Notes: generated from the sequence alone by a model not told the origin. A stretch of 64,000 nt of DNA from Acidobacteriaceae bacterium (GCA_003156805.1 PMHV01000013.1:45897-109896); one strand, 5' to 3'; counted from the stretch's first letter, positions 9,085 to 18,740 are shown. A program made the numbers and translations.

Positions 9085-10365
9085 ATGATGACGCGCGAGA
9101 CTTCTTCCCGAACCCTCAATCTTGTCGTAACGAAAATTCTCGCGCTCGTGGTCCTCGCCATGGCGACTACCGCATGGGCGCAATACACCGAAACCACACT
9201 GCACTCGTTCTCATCCTTTGACGCCGGCTATGGCCCCACCGCTCTGGTTTCCGACTCCGCCGGCAACCTCTACGGCATCGCTCAAGGTGGCGTGAACCGC
9301 GCTGGGATCGTCTTCAAGCTCGCGCCCAGCACCTCTGGCCCGTGGAAGTATCATGTGCTTTACAGCTTCACCGGCGAAAACGACGGCTACATCCCCAGCG
9401 CCCTCACCGTGGACTCCGCCGGCAACCTCTATGGCACGACGGTGCAGGGCGGCAAGGATTTGTCCGGCACCGTCTATGAGCTGTCGCCTCTCAACGGGGG
9501 CTGGAAGTTTAATCTTCTCCACGCCTTCACCAGCAGGCACGACGGCGCGTTCCCTTACGGCATCACCCTGGATGGTGCGGGCAATGTTTACGTAACCGCG
9601 GATCTCGGCGGCAAGTACGAAGATCCGAACTGCGAAAACGGGGTGGTCCCCAACGGCTGCGGCACCGTCATCGAGCTCTCTCCAAGCTCGAGCGGCTGGA
9701 TCTGCAAGACGCTTTTCGCTTTCAACTACTACGATGGCGGATATCCCCAAGCCGGAGTGACCCTCGATTCGGCCGGAAATCTCTACGGCACCACGGTACT
9801 CGGCGGCAACCAGGCGGGCTTGGTATTCGAACTAACCAAGGCTTCCGGGTGGAGCGAGAGCGACGTACATGCCTTCGTCGGCCCCGGCGACGAAGGCGGC
9901 GCTAACCCTGACCAGAGTTTGATCTTCGACACTTCCGGCAATCTCTACGGCACCACGCCCAACGGCGGCACTGCCGATGCCGGAGTCGCGTTCAAACTCT
10001 CGCCCGCTTCCGGCGGCCCTTGGACCGAGACCGTTCTCTACTCCTTCACTGGCGGCGACGACGGTGCCGGCCCCTCCAGCGGCCTCATCTTCGACCCCTC
10101 CGGCAATCTTTACGGAGCCACCATCAGCGGCGGCGCCTCCGGCGCAGGCACCGTCTACCAGTTGGTTTTCTTAGGCGGCGGTGCCGGAGAAGGCACGCTC
10201 TATAGCTTCACCGGCGGCAGCGACGGCGCAAATCCCTACGGCAATCTCGTGCGCGATTCCGCTGGCAACCTCTATGGCGCCGCCGAAAGCGGAGGACTCA
10301 ACAGTTGCGGCGGCGGCTGCGGCGTAATCTTCGAACTTTCGTCCGGTTCCAGCTCAGCCAGGTAG
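9085..10365 (+). CDS. secreted GloVer-repeat protein (paralogue)
   Basis: ATG at 9085 follows AAGGGG with suitable spacing and opens directly onto a signal peptide ending TTAWAQ. The longer frame from 8962 would bury that signal. The mature protein has about eight GloVer repeats (DSAGNLYGTT, GG, GTVYEL patterns). It is a tandem paralogue of the 7306-8643 gene with the same promoter, so the two are probably co-regulated though separately transcribed. Molecular role unknown. Confidence 0.87.
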   Translation: MMTRETSSRTLNLVVTKILALVVLAMATTAWAQYTETTLHSFSSFDAGYGPTALVSDSAGNLYGIAQGGVNRAGIVFKLAPSTSGPWKYHVLYSFTGENDGYIPSALTVDSAGNLYGTTVQGGKDLSGTVYELSPLNGGWKFNLLHAFTSRHDGAFPYGITLDGAGNVYVTADLGGKYEDPNCENGVVPNGCGTVIELSPSSSGWICKTLFAFNYYDGGYPQAGVTLDSAGNLYGTTVLGGNQAGLVFELTKASGWSESDVHAFVGPGDEGGANPDQSLIFDTSGNLYGTTPNGGTADAGVAFKLSPASGGPWTETVLYSFTGGDDGAGPSSGLIFDPSGNLYGATISGGASGAGTVYQLVFLGGGAGEGTLYSFTGGSDGANPYGNLVRDSAGNLYGAAESGGLNSCGGGCGVIFELSSGSSSAR

Positions 10366-10437
10366 CGAGAGACAATGCGTTGGACTTCAGGCTTTTTGGA
10401 TATTCGCCGTCTTATAATCTGAGAACGAGCGTGCCGC

Positions 10438-10584
10438 ATGGCCAAGCCGACCAAACAAAGAGGTTATCCCGACCGCCGGGGTATGGGAGCAGAGAGCGAC
10501 GTCATCGCCGAAAAGTTCGTACCCAGTGAACGTTACAAAGCCCAGCAGAAGGGATGGCTCAGACGTTACTCGCAGCAGGTTTGA
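10438..10584 (+). CDS. candidate small basic protein, 48 residues
   Basis: The frame MAKPTKQRGYPDRRGMG to QQV is preceded by a perfect TATAAT at 10413-10418, so a short transcript leader of about 13 nt is possible. The product is basic and hydrophilic. No clear ribosome binding site or -35 is visible, and no family is recognised. It sits between the GloVer gene and the RodZ-like gene. The rest of this gap has a 15-bp direct repeat (AGAAGCCAAAAGATC, about 10640-10669) and a repeat fragment near 10733-10758 shared with 23604-23698. Confidence 0.3.
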   Translation: MAKPTKQRGYPDRRGMGAESDVIAEKFVPSERYKAQQKGWLRRYSQQV

Positions 10585-10870
10585 GTCCTGAACGGATCGC
10601 GAGTATGTTCTTCGTCCCGGTTGACCTGCCTTCGAGTGAGAAGCCAAAAGATCAGAAGCCAAAAGATCCGTAACGGAGCAAGTCGTCATCCCGCTGGGCG
10701 GGCCTATTCCTCGCGTCTTCTGCAACCAAGCCTGCCCTGAGCGCAGCCGAAGGGCGAACTTTTCCCTCGCAGACCAGAGACGCCCTCCTCTAGCGCTGTC
10801 CGCCGCCTTGGCCTATGATTATTCCCGTTACGGAGGCGGGCGCAAATTCATCCGCCCGACCGGGTTCAGC

Positions 10871-12175
10871 GTGGGATCGTTCGGAGACAAATTTCGCCAG
10901 CAGCGCGAGCAGCGCGGCATCTCCCTCGATGCCATCGCCAACACCACCAAGATCAGCACCCGCATGTTGCGCGCGCTCGAAGAAGAGCGCTTCGATCAGC
11001 TTCCCGGCGGCATCTTCAACCGCGGTTTCGTTCGCGCCTACGCCCGCCATGTCGGGCTCGACGAAGAGCAGGCGCTCACCGATTATCTTACCGCCTTGCG
11101 CGAAAGCCAGATTCAGGAGCAGGCCATTCTGCCGGAGTTTCGTCCCTCGCCTGAGCCCGTAGCGGTGGCCAAGGCACCCGCTCCTCCGAAACCACCCGAT
11201 CGCCCAAAAGAAAAAGATCGCCCGCAAGCCCCCGATCAGCCGAAACAAAATCAGCCGCAAGAAGCTCGCCCAAAAGAAAAAGATCGGTCCCGAGAAGAAG
11301 CCCGGCCCCAAGCACTCGCGCCGCCGCCCGCGCCGCCGCGCCAAGAGCTTCCCCCGAAAGAACTTCCTCTTCGCGAGCTTCTGCCCCGGGAACGCGCCTC
11401 GCGAGATCGCCAGCCCAACCAGCGTTTCCCCGAGCGTTTTGCCGCGCGTCCGGTCGAAGCTGGCGCCCACTCCCAAACCCGAATCCCCTGGGGAGTGCTG
11501 GCTCTGGCTCTGTTGCTGGTGGCGCTGTCCCTGGCTTTCTGGAGTCACCGCCAGCGCCAGCGCATTGACGCCGACATAACCGCGCTGGCAAGAAACGCCA
11601 CGCCTACTGCGGAATCGCAGACTGCGCCTGCTTCGGGCGGCAATCAGACGCCCCCGCCGCGGACTTCCCTCGAACCCGCGGCATCCCAACCGCACACCCC
11701 GCCGCCTTCAGTTGCGCCAGGTTCCCGCACTTCCGCATCTGCGGCCCCATCTCCCTCTGTGGCATCGTCTCCTTCCGTTGCCGCCGCCGCCGGCGCGTCC
11801 CCAAACCGCACCGCAACCACTCAGACCGTCCCCGCCCAGCCGCCTCCGTCGCCAGCCCCGGCCGCCAACCCACGGCCGGCGGCAAGACCGGCAAAGCCCT
11901 TCACTCTGCTTATCCGCGCGGAAGAAACATCGTGGGTTTCGATCACTGTCGATGGCCAGCCGGTCGCCTCGGAAACCCTCATCGCGCCCGCCGCCAAAGC
12001 CATTCGCGCCAATCAGGAAATCGTAGTCAAAACCGGAAACGCCGGCGGCTTGGTCTTTGCCGTCAACGATAAGACGTTTCCTCGCCAGGGCGACCACGGC
12101 GAAGTCAAAACCTTCCTCTTCGATGGTCACAACATGCAAGTCGTGCTGGGCGACTCAGCCCCCGCCAACCCCTAG
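10871..12175 (+). CDS. RodZ-like HTH membrane protein
   Basis: An N-terminal HTH_25 domain (GSFGDKFRQQREQRGISLDAIA, LRALEEERFDQLPGGIFNRG) is followed by a long Pro/Lys/Arg linker. One transmembrane helix (WGVLALALLLVALSLAFW) and a second Pro/Ala/Ser linker follow. A C-terminal beta domain of the DUF4115 type (AEETSWVSITVDG to TFLFDGHNMQVVLGD) ends it. In other bacteria RodZ links MreB to the envelope and shapes the cell. I start at GTG 10871 because family members begin at this point; the open frame runs back to a TTG at 10808. MreB is not in the window. Confidence 0.8.
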   Translation: MGSFGDKFRQQREQRGISLDAIANTTKISTRMLRALEEERFDQLPGGIFNRGFVRAYARHVGLDEEQALTDYLTALRESQIQEQAILPEFRPSPEPVAVAKAPAPPKPPDRPKEKDRPQAPDQPKQNQPQEARPKEKDRSREEARPQALAPPPAPPRQELPPKELPLRELLPRERASRDRQPNQRFPERFAARPVEAGAHSQTRIPWGVLALALLLVALSLAFWSHRQRQRIDADITALARNATPTAESQTAPASGGNQTPPPRTSLEPAASQPHTPPPSVAPGSRTSASAAPSPSVASSPSVAAAAGASPNRTATTQTVPAQPPPSPAPAANPRPAARPAKPFTLLIRAEETSWVSITVDGQPVASETLIAPAAKAIRANQEIVVKTGNAGGLVFAVNDKTFPRQGDHGEVKTFLFDGHNMQVVLGDSAPANP

Positions 12176-12177
12176 CA

Positions 12178-12250
12178 CCCGTGTGGGGCGGACACTCCTG
12201 TCCGCCGCCTTTGATTTTGATTTTGATGATTTTGAATTTTGCTTTTGCTT
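12178..12250 (-). repeat. REP-like hairpin element, copy 1
   Basis: A hairpin core GCGGACA-CTCC-TGTCCGC is flanked by a degenerate hexamer tail (TTTGATTTTGATTTTGATG). The same composite occurs in the opposite orientation at 21771 and 23486, where the outer pair of the stem is A-T instead of G-C. It lies just after the rodZ-like stop. The remaining bases to 12475 hold no gene. Confidence 0.8.
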
Positions 12251-12475
12251 CTGGCCTTCACACTCGCAGATGTGGGGATGAGCTTGTAGTCCATTAGCGC
12301 CCGTCCGTCAAGGCTCTGTTCGGATTTCGTAACATTTCCCGCCCGTCTGAAATCACCTGCCATCTTCTGCTAGACTGCGCGTGTTTTTCTGACCGGACAG
12401 TCCTTCCCTCGGCACGAACTGAGACTTACATCAAGCGGCCCCGGCTCTCCGCTGGATTTGTGAGGACGAGTTTGC

Positions 12476-15400
12476 ATGCCCCGCGGAATCGTTCCCGTCG
12501 CCACTCTGCTGATCATCGCCTCTGTCTTCTCGCAGTTCGGAGGCTCACCTGCCCCTGCGCTTCTCAATTCCTCCCAGGCGCTTCCATCGGGGGTCCCCGG
12601 CACTCCTCACGCGCTGCCTAGCGCTCGCAGCAAAACCACTCCAGGCCAGCCGGAAACTGACATGTGCACGGATCTTTCCCCCTGTCTGCCCCGGTCCGAC
12701 ATGGGGCCCTGGACCGCATCCTGCGATTTCTTCGCCGCGCACCCTCGCTCTCCTCTTGTCTCCGTCGATCTCGGCAGCCCGGTCCCGCTTCAACTGCCGG
12801 CTCTGGCCGCCTCTGACGACGTGCAGCCCGTCCCGCCGTCCCCAACAGTCGCCGCGCAAGCGAAGAAATCCGAAGCTCCAGAACTCAGCCGTTGGTGCCT
12901 CAATCCTGACTCGCCCACCCAATTCTCCGTCACTTCGCTCATCGTGACGCTTCCCGATCCGGTGAAATCTCATCTCGTCCTCGATTTCGACCGCCGCATC
13001 GACGCCATCCAGGCCGCCGCCCTCGATGCCGGCTACGTTATGGACAAGTTCTGGCTTCCCTGGGACGATTCTCCGCTCCCCGACGATCCCAATCAGGCCC
13101 GCGCGGAGAATATTTTGCGCCGGCTCCGCATGAACCAGCCCGGAGTCCAGATTTTTCGCTCCGTGTCCGGCCAGAAACAAGTCCCACTCCTCTTTGTTTT
13201 CTTCGTCGGGGAAACGACCACTCTCGGCGTCAACCGCGCCCAACTGAAGAATGCCATCGACTACGTCATTCAAATCGATATCAAAATGCACGGGTCTTTC
13301 CTATCCCATCGCATACCGATCGTCGGTCCCGGCTTTTCTGGCGCCATTCCCAGTTTCATCGAAGTCCTCAACAGCGGCCACTTCTGGCAAGCCCCGCAAC
13401 CGTCGGTGGACGCCCCTTTTTTTGATATCGTCCCCAGCACCGCCACCGATCCCGGCCTCCTCCGCCAATTGAACGGAGCCATCAACAGCTTCGGCGGCAA
13501 CGTGCGGGCCATCGTGCACGACGATGAAACCACCCTCTCACGCTTCCAAACCTACGCCCACGATTATCTGAAAGTGGAGGACCGCGAGATCGCCCTCATT
13601 TCCGAATCCGAAACCGCCTTCGGCAAACGGGGACAGGATACCTCTCTCGTCTCACCCTCCCCGCCTTCGCACGTGCTCCACATGTTTTTCCCCCGGGAAA
13701 TCTACCGCCTTCGCTCTGCTTATCCCGATCAGGCCCATCCCTCCGCCGGGTCAACTCAACCCTCCGCGCCTCCCGCCGTCGGCCTTCCCTTGAATACGCA
13801 ACTGGTCGCCGGCGGCGAAGATGACATTCCATCTTTCTCTCACGCCGAGTTGCCTCAGTCTCAGGAAGCCATCATGCTGGCCATCGCCGAAACCATCCAC
13901 CGCCGCAAGATCAAACTGGTCGGTGTCGCCGCCAGCGATATTTTCGACACCCTTTTCGTGCTTCGTTTTCTTAAACAGTTCTGTCCCGACACCCGTCTTT
14001 TTCTTCTCGATGCCGACCTTCTGCTCGTCCGTTCTGCCGACGATCTTTCCCTCGCCGGCACCCTCGCCGTTACAGAGTTCCCCCTCTCTTCCTCCGCGCG
14101 CTCCTGGTTCGATCATTCTTCCGACCTTCGCCTTTTCCCCAGTCGCAGCGCCGAAGCCAACTATAACGCCTTTCTCGCCCTCATCGGCGAGACTTCTCGG
14201 CTCAAGGACTACGCTCCCTGCATGCGGAGGGCATCGAACGGCGACCTTGAGCAGTGCCCGCAACATCAGCCGCTGCTCTGGCTCACCGTGGTTTCGCGCA
14301 ACGGATTTCAGCCCGTATACATCATGCCCCCGCAAGCTGATTCCCCCGGCGAAACCTTCCCTCTCAAGTTTGTCGAACCGCCCGGCACGGCTCCGGCGTT
14401 TGCACCAGACCACCCCACCGGCGCTTATCTTCTTCTCTGCACCATCCTCATCCTGCTTTCCCTGCTTCAATTCCTCGCCCAGTCCTTCGCCTTGAAAACG
14501 CCAGCCGATCCTACGCAGGCCGCCCAACCTCTGCGCGGCCTGTTGGAGTTTTTCTATCTTCCCCCGGGAAGCCTCATCGAAGACCAGAAGGCCTTCTTCC
14601 TTTCCACCGCCTTCGTCATCGTGGCCAACGCCGACTTCATCGTCTTCGCACCCACTTGGTGGTGTACGCCATACTGGGTCTACCGCGCCGATCTTCCCTT
14701 CTCGTCCTCCTGTTGGTACTTGCTGCTCTTTACTCTCGACGCCGCCGCCCTCAGCCTGGCGCTGATCGGCGCATTCCGGGCCATGCATAAACACCTCGCC
14801 GCTTCCGGCAAAAACTTCACTGCCATATGGCTGATGTGGCTTCTCGCACTCCTGTTTTACGGGGTTTGGTCCGTCTTCCTCGAAGGCAGCAAGCTGGGCA
14901 CCTCCTCGTTCTTCCTGGACCGTTGTATGGACATCGCCAACGGCATTTCTCCCCTGCTCCCCTACTTGCTTCTGCTGGCTGCCTTCTACGTCTGGTGCCT
15001 GCGCAACCTGCAGCGCATCCAGCTTTGGGATACCCGCCGTCCCGATCTTGCTCTGCCTTCCCTCGACCTCTTTCTGAACTCACGCTTTTGTGATCTGGAG
15101 CAGTCCTTGCGCCACTCCCTCGTGGCAAAGTTCTTCTCCAAGGGCCGTCGCTTGGCTCTGGCCGCGGTTGTGGCCGCCCTGCTCATGTTCCGCCCCTTCA
15201 CCAGCATCGCGGGCTTCGAACCTTTCAAGCTGCCGTTCTACAACGTGCCGTTCAAACTCTACGACGTCCTGTTTGTAGTTTTCCTTCTGGTGATGACCAC
15301 CTGCCTCCTCACCTCGCTCCTCCGTTTCTCGTTTTGCTGGTCCGCCTTGCTCACCATCCTTCGCCGCCTTGAGCGCCAGCCCCTGCGCGAGGCCTTCGAC

Positions 15401-16207
15401 CGTCTGCCCAAGAAGTTTTATTCCTGGACTCCTCTGTGGCACTCTCTCGGAACACGCAGAAGCTTCGCCGTCGAGACCCGCTCCCTCGAATGCCTTCGCA
15501 AACTAGCCACATACCCGGAGGCTCACGACCTGATGAACTGGCAGGTCCAGCTCTCCGACGCGCAATCGGCCTTGCTCAACGCGGAAAGCCAAAACGCCAT
15601 GTACCTTGAGCCTCAATACCGCCGCTGTCAGGCGGTTCTGAACTGGGCCGCTAACGACATCGTGCAGTACATCCTGATTCCCCAGTGGCAGAGAACCGGG
15701 GCCTGCGAGAGCATCGACTATCACGACAAGAAAGAATCCGAAAAACCCGACCGCGGCCTCCGCTACCCCCATGTCGACGGGCAACCCGAGGAAGATAGCC
15801 TCATGGTTGTCGCCGAGGAATTCGTCGCTCTGCGCTTTGTCTCTTTCATTCGCTACGTCGGAGTGCAACTGCGCAATCTGCTTTCTCTGGTCACGGTTTG
15901 CTTCATCCTGTGCGTGGCCGCCGTTCGCTCTTATCCTTTCCTCGCCCACCGCACCATCGGCTGGGCCTTAACCTTAATCTTCATCGTCCTCGGCGCACCC
16001 GTCATCATGGCCTTTGCGCAAATGGATAAAGACGCCATCCTCAGCCGCCTCTCCGACACCGAGCCCGGCAAACTCGATCGCGCATTCTATGTCCGCGTGG
16101 TTTCCTATGGAGCCTTGCCCCTCATCACCGTCCTCGCCTCGCAATTCCCCGCCATCGGCCGCTTCCTTTTCTCCTGGGTCCAGCCCGCCATCGAAACCCT
16201 CCACTAA
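12476..16207 (+). CDS. large polytopic membrane protein of unknown function
   Basis: 1243 residues. An N-terminal hydrophobic segment (about 5-20) is followed by a soluble half of about 600 residues, probably periplasmic. It has Rossmann-like stretches: LIVTLPDPVKSHLVLDFDR, then VPLLFVFFVGET, then IKLVGVAASDIFDTLFVLRFLKQ followed by TRLFLLDADLLLV. From about residue 640 there are around ten membrane helices with a cytosolic insertion at about 940-1080. Hydrophobic ABC or channel signatures are absent. The soluble half resembles a tandem periplasmic-binding fold, which is a guess. It ends at a strong bidirectional terminator facing the ABC operon. Confidence 0.75.
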   Translation: MPRGIVPVATLLIIASVFSQFGGSPAPALLNSSQALPSGVPGTPHALPSARSKTTPGQPETDMCTDLSPCLPRSDMGPWTASCDFFAAHPRSPLVSVDLGSPVPLQLPALAASDDVQPVPPSPTVAAQAKKSEAPELSRWCLNPDSPTQFSVTSLIVTLPDPVKSHLVLDFDRRIDAIQAAALDAGYVMDKFWLPWDDSPLPDDPNQARAENILRRLRMNQPGVQIFRSVSGQKQVPLLFVFFVGETTTLGVNRAQLKNAIDYVIQIDIKMHGSFLSHRIPIVGPGFSGAIPSFIEVLNSGHFWQAPQPSVDAPFFDIVPSTATDPGLLRQLNGAINSFGGNVRAIVHDDETTLSRFQTYAHDYLKVEDREIALISESETAFGKRGQDTSLVSPSPPSHVLHMFFPREIYRLRSAYPDQAHPSAGSTQPSAPPAVGLPLNTQLVAGGEDDIPSFSHAELPQSQEAIMLAIAETIHRRKIKLVGVAASDIFDTLFVLRFLKQFCPDTRLFLLDADLLLVRSADDLSLAGTLAVTEFPLSSSARSWFDHSSDLRLFPSRSAEANYNAFLALIGETSRLKDYAPCMRRASNGDLEQCPQHQPLLWLTVVSRNGFQPVYIMPPQADSPGETFPLKFVEPPGTAPAFAPDHPTGAYLLLCTILILLSLLQFLAQSFALKTPADPTQAAQPLRGLLEFFYLPPGSLIEDQKAFFLSTAFVIVANADFIVFAPTWWCTPYWVYRADLPFSSSCWYLLLFTLDAAALSLALIGAFRAMHKHLAASGKNFTAIWLMWLLALLFYGVWSVFLEGSKLGTSSFFLDRCMDIANGISPLLPYLLLLAAFYVWCLRNLQRIQLWDTRRPDLALPSLDLFLNSRFCDLEQSLRHSLVAKFFSKGRRLALAAVVAALLMFRPFTSIAGFEPFKLPFYNVPFKLYDVLFVVFLLVMTTCLLTSLLRFSFCWSALLTILRRLERQPLREAFDRLPKKFYSWTPLWHSLGTRRSFAVETRSLECLRKLATYPEAHDLMNWQVQLSDAQSALLNAESQNAMYLEPQYRRCQAVLNWAANDIVQYILIPQWQRTGACESIDYHDKKESEKPDRGLRYPHVDGQPEEDSLMVVAEEFVALRFVSFIRYVGVQLRNLLSLVTVCFILCVAAVRSYPFLAHRTIGWALTLIFIVLGAPVIMAFAQMDKDAILSRLSDTEPGKLDRAFYVRVVSYGALPLITVLASQFPAIGRFLFSWVQPAIETLH

Positions 16208-16240
16208 CCGCACGCTCTTGAAACCTGCGCACAACAAATC

Positions 16241-16321
16241 GGGCCGCCCCAAGGCGGCCCATCAACCCAGAACGGCGCAGGTGCCCCATTTCTCGCGTCT
16301 TTTGCGAGAAGTGGGGCTTTT
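16241..16321. terminator. bidirectional intrinsic terminator
   Basis: Two hairpins lie between convergent genes. The first is GGGCCGCC-CCAA-GGCGGCCC at 16241-16260. The second (16283-16317) has 14-base arms, GCCCCATTTCTCGC and GCGAGAAGTGGGGC, joined by a 7-base loop and followed by TTTT. The stem suits termination in both directions. Confidence 0.8.
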
Positions 16322-16349
16322 CGGCGTCAAACAAAACTATATCTCCCAG

Positions 16350-17702
16350 CTATCCCTTCGCATACTTCAGCCACTTCGCGATTTCCGGCAGCGTGGGCCG
16401 CTTGCCGTACATCAGGATGCCGATGCGGTAGACGCGTCCGCACAGAATAAGCAGCCCCGCAATGGTCGCCACCAGGAGCAATACCGAAAGCGCGATCTGC
16501 CAGACCGGCGGCGGCTGAGTCGCGATGCGCAGATACATCAGCACCGGCGAGAAGAACGGAACCATCGAAGTCCACACCGCAACCGGCGCGTCCGGAGCGC
16601 GCATCACCGGCCCCATCATGAATACCGAAATGATGAGCGGAAGCAGGATGACAAACTGCAGTTGCTGTCCTTCCTGCTCGCTGGTAATGACTGCGCCGAT
16701 GGCCGCGTAGATGCTGCTGTAAAGCAGGTAGCCGAGCAGAAAAAATAAAGCGAATGCCGCCAGCGTCAGCGGCGGAATGTGAATCTCTCCCGTGCTGGCG
16801 CTCGCCGCCAAAGCCGGCAGCGCGTACGCGCCGGCCATCGCGATCCAGATTCCAATCTGCGTCAGTCCCACCGCGCCCACGCCAATCAGCTTTCCGGCCA
16901 TGAGCTCGGTCGACGTCGCCGAAGAAAGCAGAACCTCCATCACGCGCGAATTCTTTTCTTCCAGCACCGCGCGCATCACCGAAACGCCATAGAAGATCAC
17001 GGCCGTATACAGCAGCATCACCATGGCAAAGATCGTAAAGAACATGCCGCGGTCGTTGGCCTTGGTTTCCTTGCCCGCTTCCAGATGTACCATCTCGAGC
17101 TTCACCGGCTTGAGCAGTTCGTCGGCCTGGGCGCTGGCGACGCCGCGTTGCGAAAGTTCTCGCAGCAGAATCGCGCGGTCCAACTGGCCGCTGATCCACG
17201 ACTTCTCCATGAACCCGCCCGCCTCGCGCCCGTAATAGGTAACCTTGCGCGCTGCGACCGCATCGTCGCTCAGCCACAGGTAGCCATCGATGTCGCCCGC
17301 GTTCACGCGGTTGCGCAAGGCCGTCCGCTCCGCGTCGTTGGCATTCGAGTCCACTTCAACCGCATAATCGTTGGCGGGCTTGTCGTCGTCGAGGTCGTCT
17401 TTGTCTTTGTCGTTATCTTTATTTGTATTTGTATTTGTTCCGGCGCTGTTTGTTCCGGCGTTGGCCTTCTCGTCCGGCTTGGTGCTCGATAGAAGTTGCT
17501 GGCGCACGATCTCGCCGAACTGCGGCGTCGAGGTCACCACCACCAGCCGCTGCGTTTTAGAACTCTTCATGCTCGAAAGTTTTGCGGGGATGATAAACGC
17601 GCCGGCCATGATCGCCGGCAGCAGCAACGTGAGCACGATGAAGGAACGTGTACGCACTCGCTCGAGATACTCGCGCTTGATGATGAGCCATGTATTACGC
17701 AT
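16350..17702 (-). CDS. ABC-2 type transporter permease (NatB-like)
   Basis: 450 residues. The N-terminal helix follows the family opening MRNTWLIIKREYLERVRTRSF. A large extracytoplasmic region (about 60-215) precedes a cluster of five membrane helices that includes FFTIFAMVMLLYTAVIFYGVS and EEKNSRVMEVLLSSA, typical of NatB-type exporters. Residues of about 82-115 form a low-complexity Asn/Thr/Lys/Asp run encoded by hexamers related to TTTGTA/TTTGTC (17400-17439). It is transcribed 18 bp after the ATPase gene, so the pair forms an operon. Substrate unknown (Na+ or other efflux in relatives). Confidence 0.88.
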   Translation of the reverse strand: MRNTWLIIKREYLERVRTRSFIVLTLLLPAIMAGAFIIPAKLSSMKSSKTQRLVVVTSTPQFGEIVRQQLLSSTKPDEKANAGTNSAGTNTNTNKDNDKDKDDLDDDKPANDYAVEVDSNANDAERTALRNRVNAGDIDGYLWLSDDAVAARKVTYYGREAGGFMEKSWISGQLDRAILLRELSQRGVASAQADELLKPVKLEMVHLEAGKETKANDRGMFFTIFAMVMLLYTAVIFYGVSVMRAVLEEKNSRVMEVLLSSATSTELMAGKLIGVGAVGLTQIGIWIAMAGAYALPALAASASTGEIHIPPLTLAAFALFFLLGYLLYSSIYAAIGAVITSEQEGQQLQFVILLPLIISVFMMGPVMRAPDAPVAVWTSMVPFFSPVLMYLRIATQPPPVWQIALSVLLLVATIAGLLILCGRVYRIGILMYGKRPTLPEIAKWLKYAKG

Positions 17703-17720
17703 ATGTGTTACGCATAAGTG

Positions 17721-18629
17721 TTACGCATTGGCCTTGCCCACGGCTTCGATGAAAATTTCTTCCAGCGAAGGCTCCATCAACTCAAACTTGGTGAGCCGCG
17801 CGCCCGATGCCGCCGCCCGCAACAACTCCTGCGGATCGGCTCCCGCAGCCAGCCGCACCTCGACGTAGTTTCCGTAGTCGTTGAACGACTGCACCAGCTT
17901 CGCATCGTGCAGAAATTGTGCATCGCCTTCATACTTGATCTGCACGTTGCGCATGCCGTAGCCCGCCTTGATCTTGCCCAAGTCGCCTTCCAGCACGGCC
18001 CGCCCATGATTGATCAGGCAGATGGAATCGCACAGGCGCTCGGCCGTGTCCATGCGATGCGTGGAAAAAAGGAGAGTCTTGCCCGCTTTTTTCAGTTCGA
18101 GAAACGCGTCTTTGAGCACCACCGCGCTCGACGGATCGAGACCCGAGAAGGGCTCATCCATCACCACGAATTGCGGATCGTGTACCAGCGCGCCGATGAA
18201 CTGCACTTTCTGCTGCATGCCTTTCGAAAGCTCTTCCACTTTCTTGCCCGTCCACTCCGTCAAGCTCAGGCGCTCGCACCATTGTTGCGCCCGCTGCGTG
18301 GCGTCGTGCGCGGACATCCCTTTCAGTTGACCGAGGAACACAAGCTGGTCCAGCACTTTCATCTTCTTGTACAAGCCGCGCTCTTCAGGCAGATAGCCGA
18401 GGCGCTGCGCGTGCGCGCGCCGCAAAGGTTCGCCGAACAGCGTGACCATGCCGGAATCGGGCACCGTGATGCCGATCATCATGCGCAGCGTGCTGGTCTT
18501 GCCCGCACCATTCGGACCGAGCAGACCATAGACCTCGCCGGGACGAATGGTCAACGACAAGTCGTCGACGGCGACGAAGTCGTCGTAGCTCTTGCGAATT
18601 TTGTTCAGCTCTACGGTATTCAACGGCAC
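17721..18629 (-). CDS. ABC transporter ATP-binding protein (NatA-like)
   Basis: Powers the adjacent permease. Walker A is GPNGAGKT near residue 38, the signature is LSKGMQQK, Walker B is FVVMDEPFSGLDP, and the H-loop is STHRMD. The last 80 residues form the C-terminal extension common in NatA/DrrA-type ATPases. Length (302) is normal. First gene of the operon; two inverted repeats lie 67-111 bp upstream and could be operators. Confidence 0.92.
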   Translation of the reverse strand: MPLNTVELNKIRKSYDDFVAVDDLSLTIRPGEVYGLLGPNGAGKTSTLRMMIGITVPDSGMVTLFGEPLRRAHAQRLGYLPEERGLYKKMKVLDQLVFLGQLKGMSAHDATQRAQQWCERLSLTEWTGKKVEELSKGMQQKVQFIGALVHDPQFVVMDEPFSGLDPSSAVVLKDAFLELKKAGKTLLFSTHRMDTAERLCDSICLINHGRAVLEGDLGKIKAGYGMRNVQIKYEGDAQFLHDAKLVQSFNDYGNYVEVRLAAGADPQELLRAAASGARLTKFELMEPSLEEIFIEAVGKANA

Positions 18630-18695
18630 GTCCTCGGCTGTGAAATTGACTCAGTAGAACACAACTGACGTTCCTCTTCCAAGTTGCAGGCCGCA

Positions 18696-18740
18696 ACAAT
18701 GTTCCGGTGGGAACATTGTGCGGAATGTTCCCATGGGAAC
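18696..18740. promoter_or_regulatory. paired operator-like palindromes upstream of the ABC operon
   Basis: Site 1 (18696-18719) has perfect ten-base arms ACAATGTTCC and GGAACATTGT around GGTG. Site 2 (18727-18740) is the perfect palindrome GTTCCCATGGGAAC. Their centres are 26 bp apart. The shared core is GTTCC-N4-GGAAC. A regulator is likely, but none is encoded next to it. Bases 18741-18975 hold no gene. Confidence 0.6.

Noticed and set aside
13751..14794. Long minus-strand frame of 347 residues
   Set aside because: Lies entirely within the 1243-residue gene and has low-complexity shadow composition.
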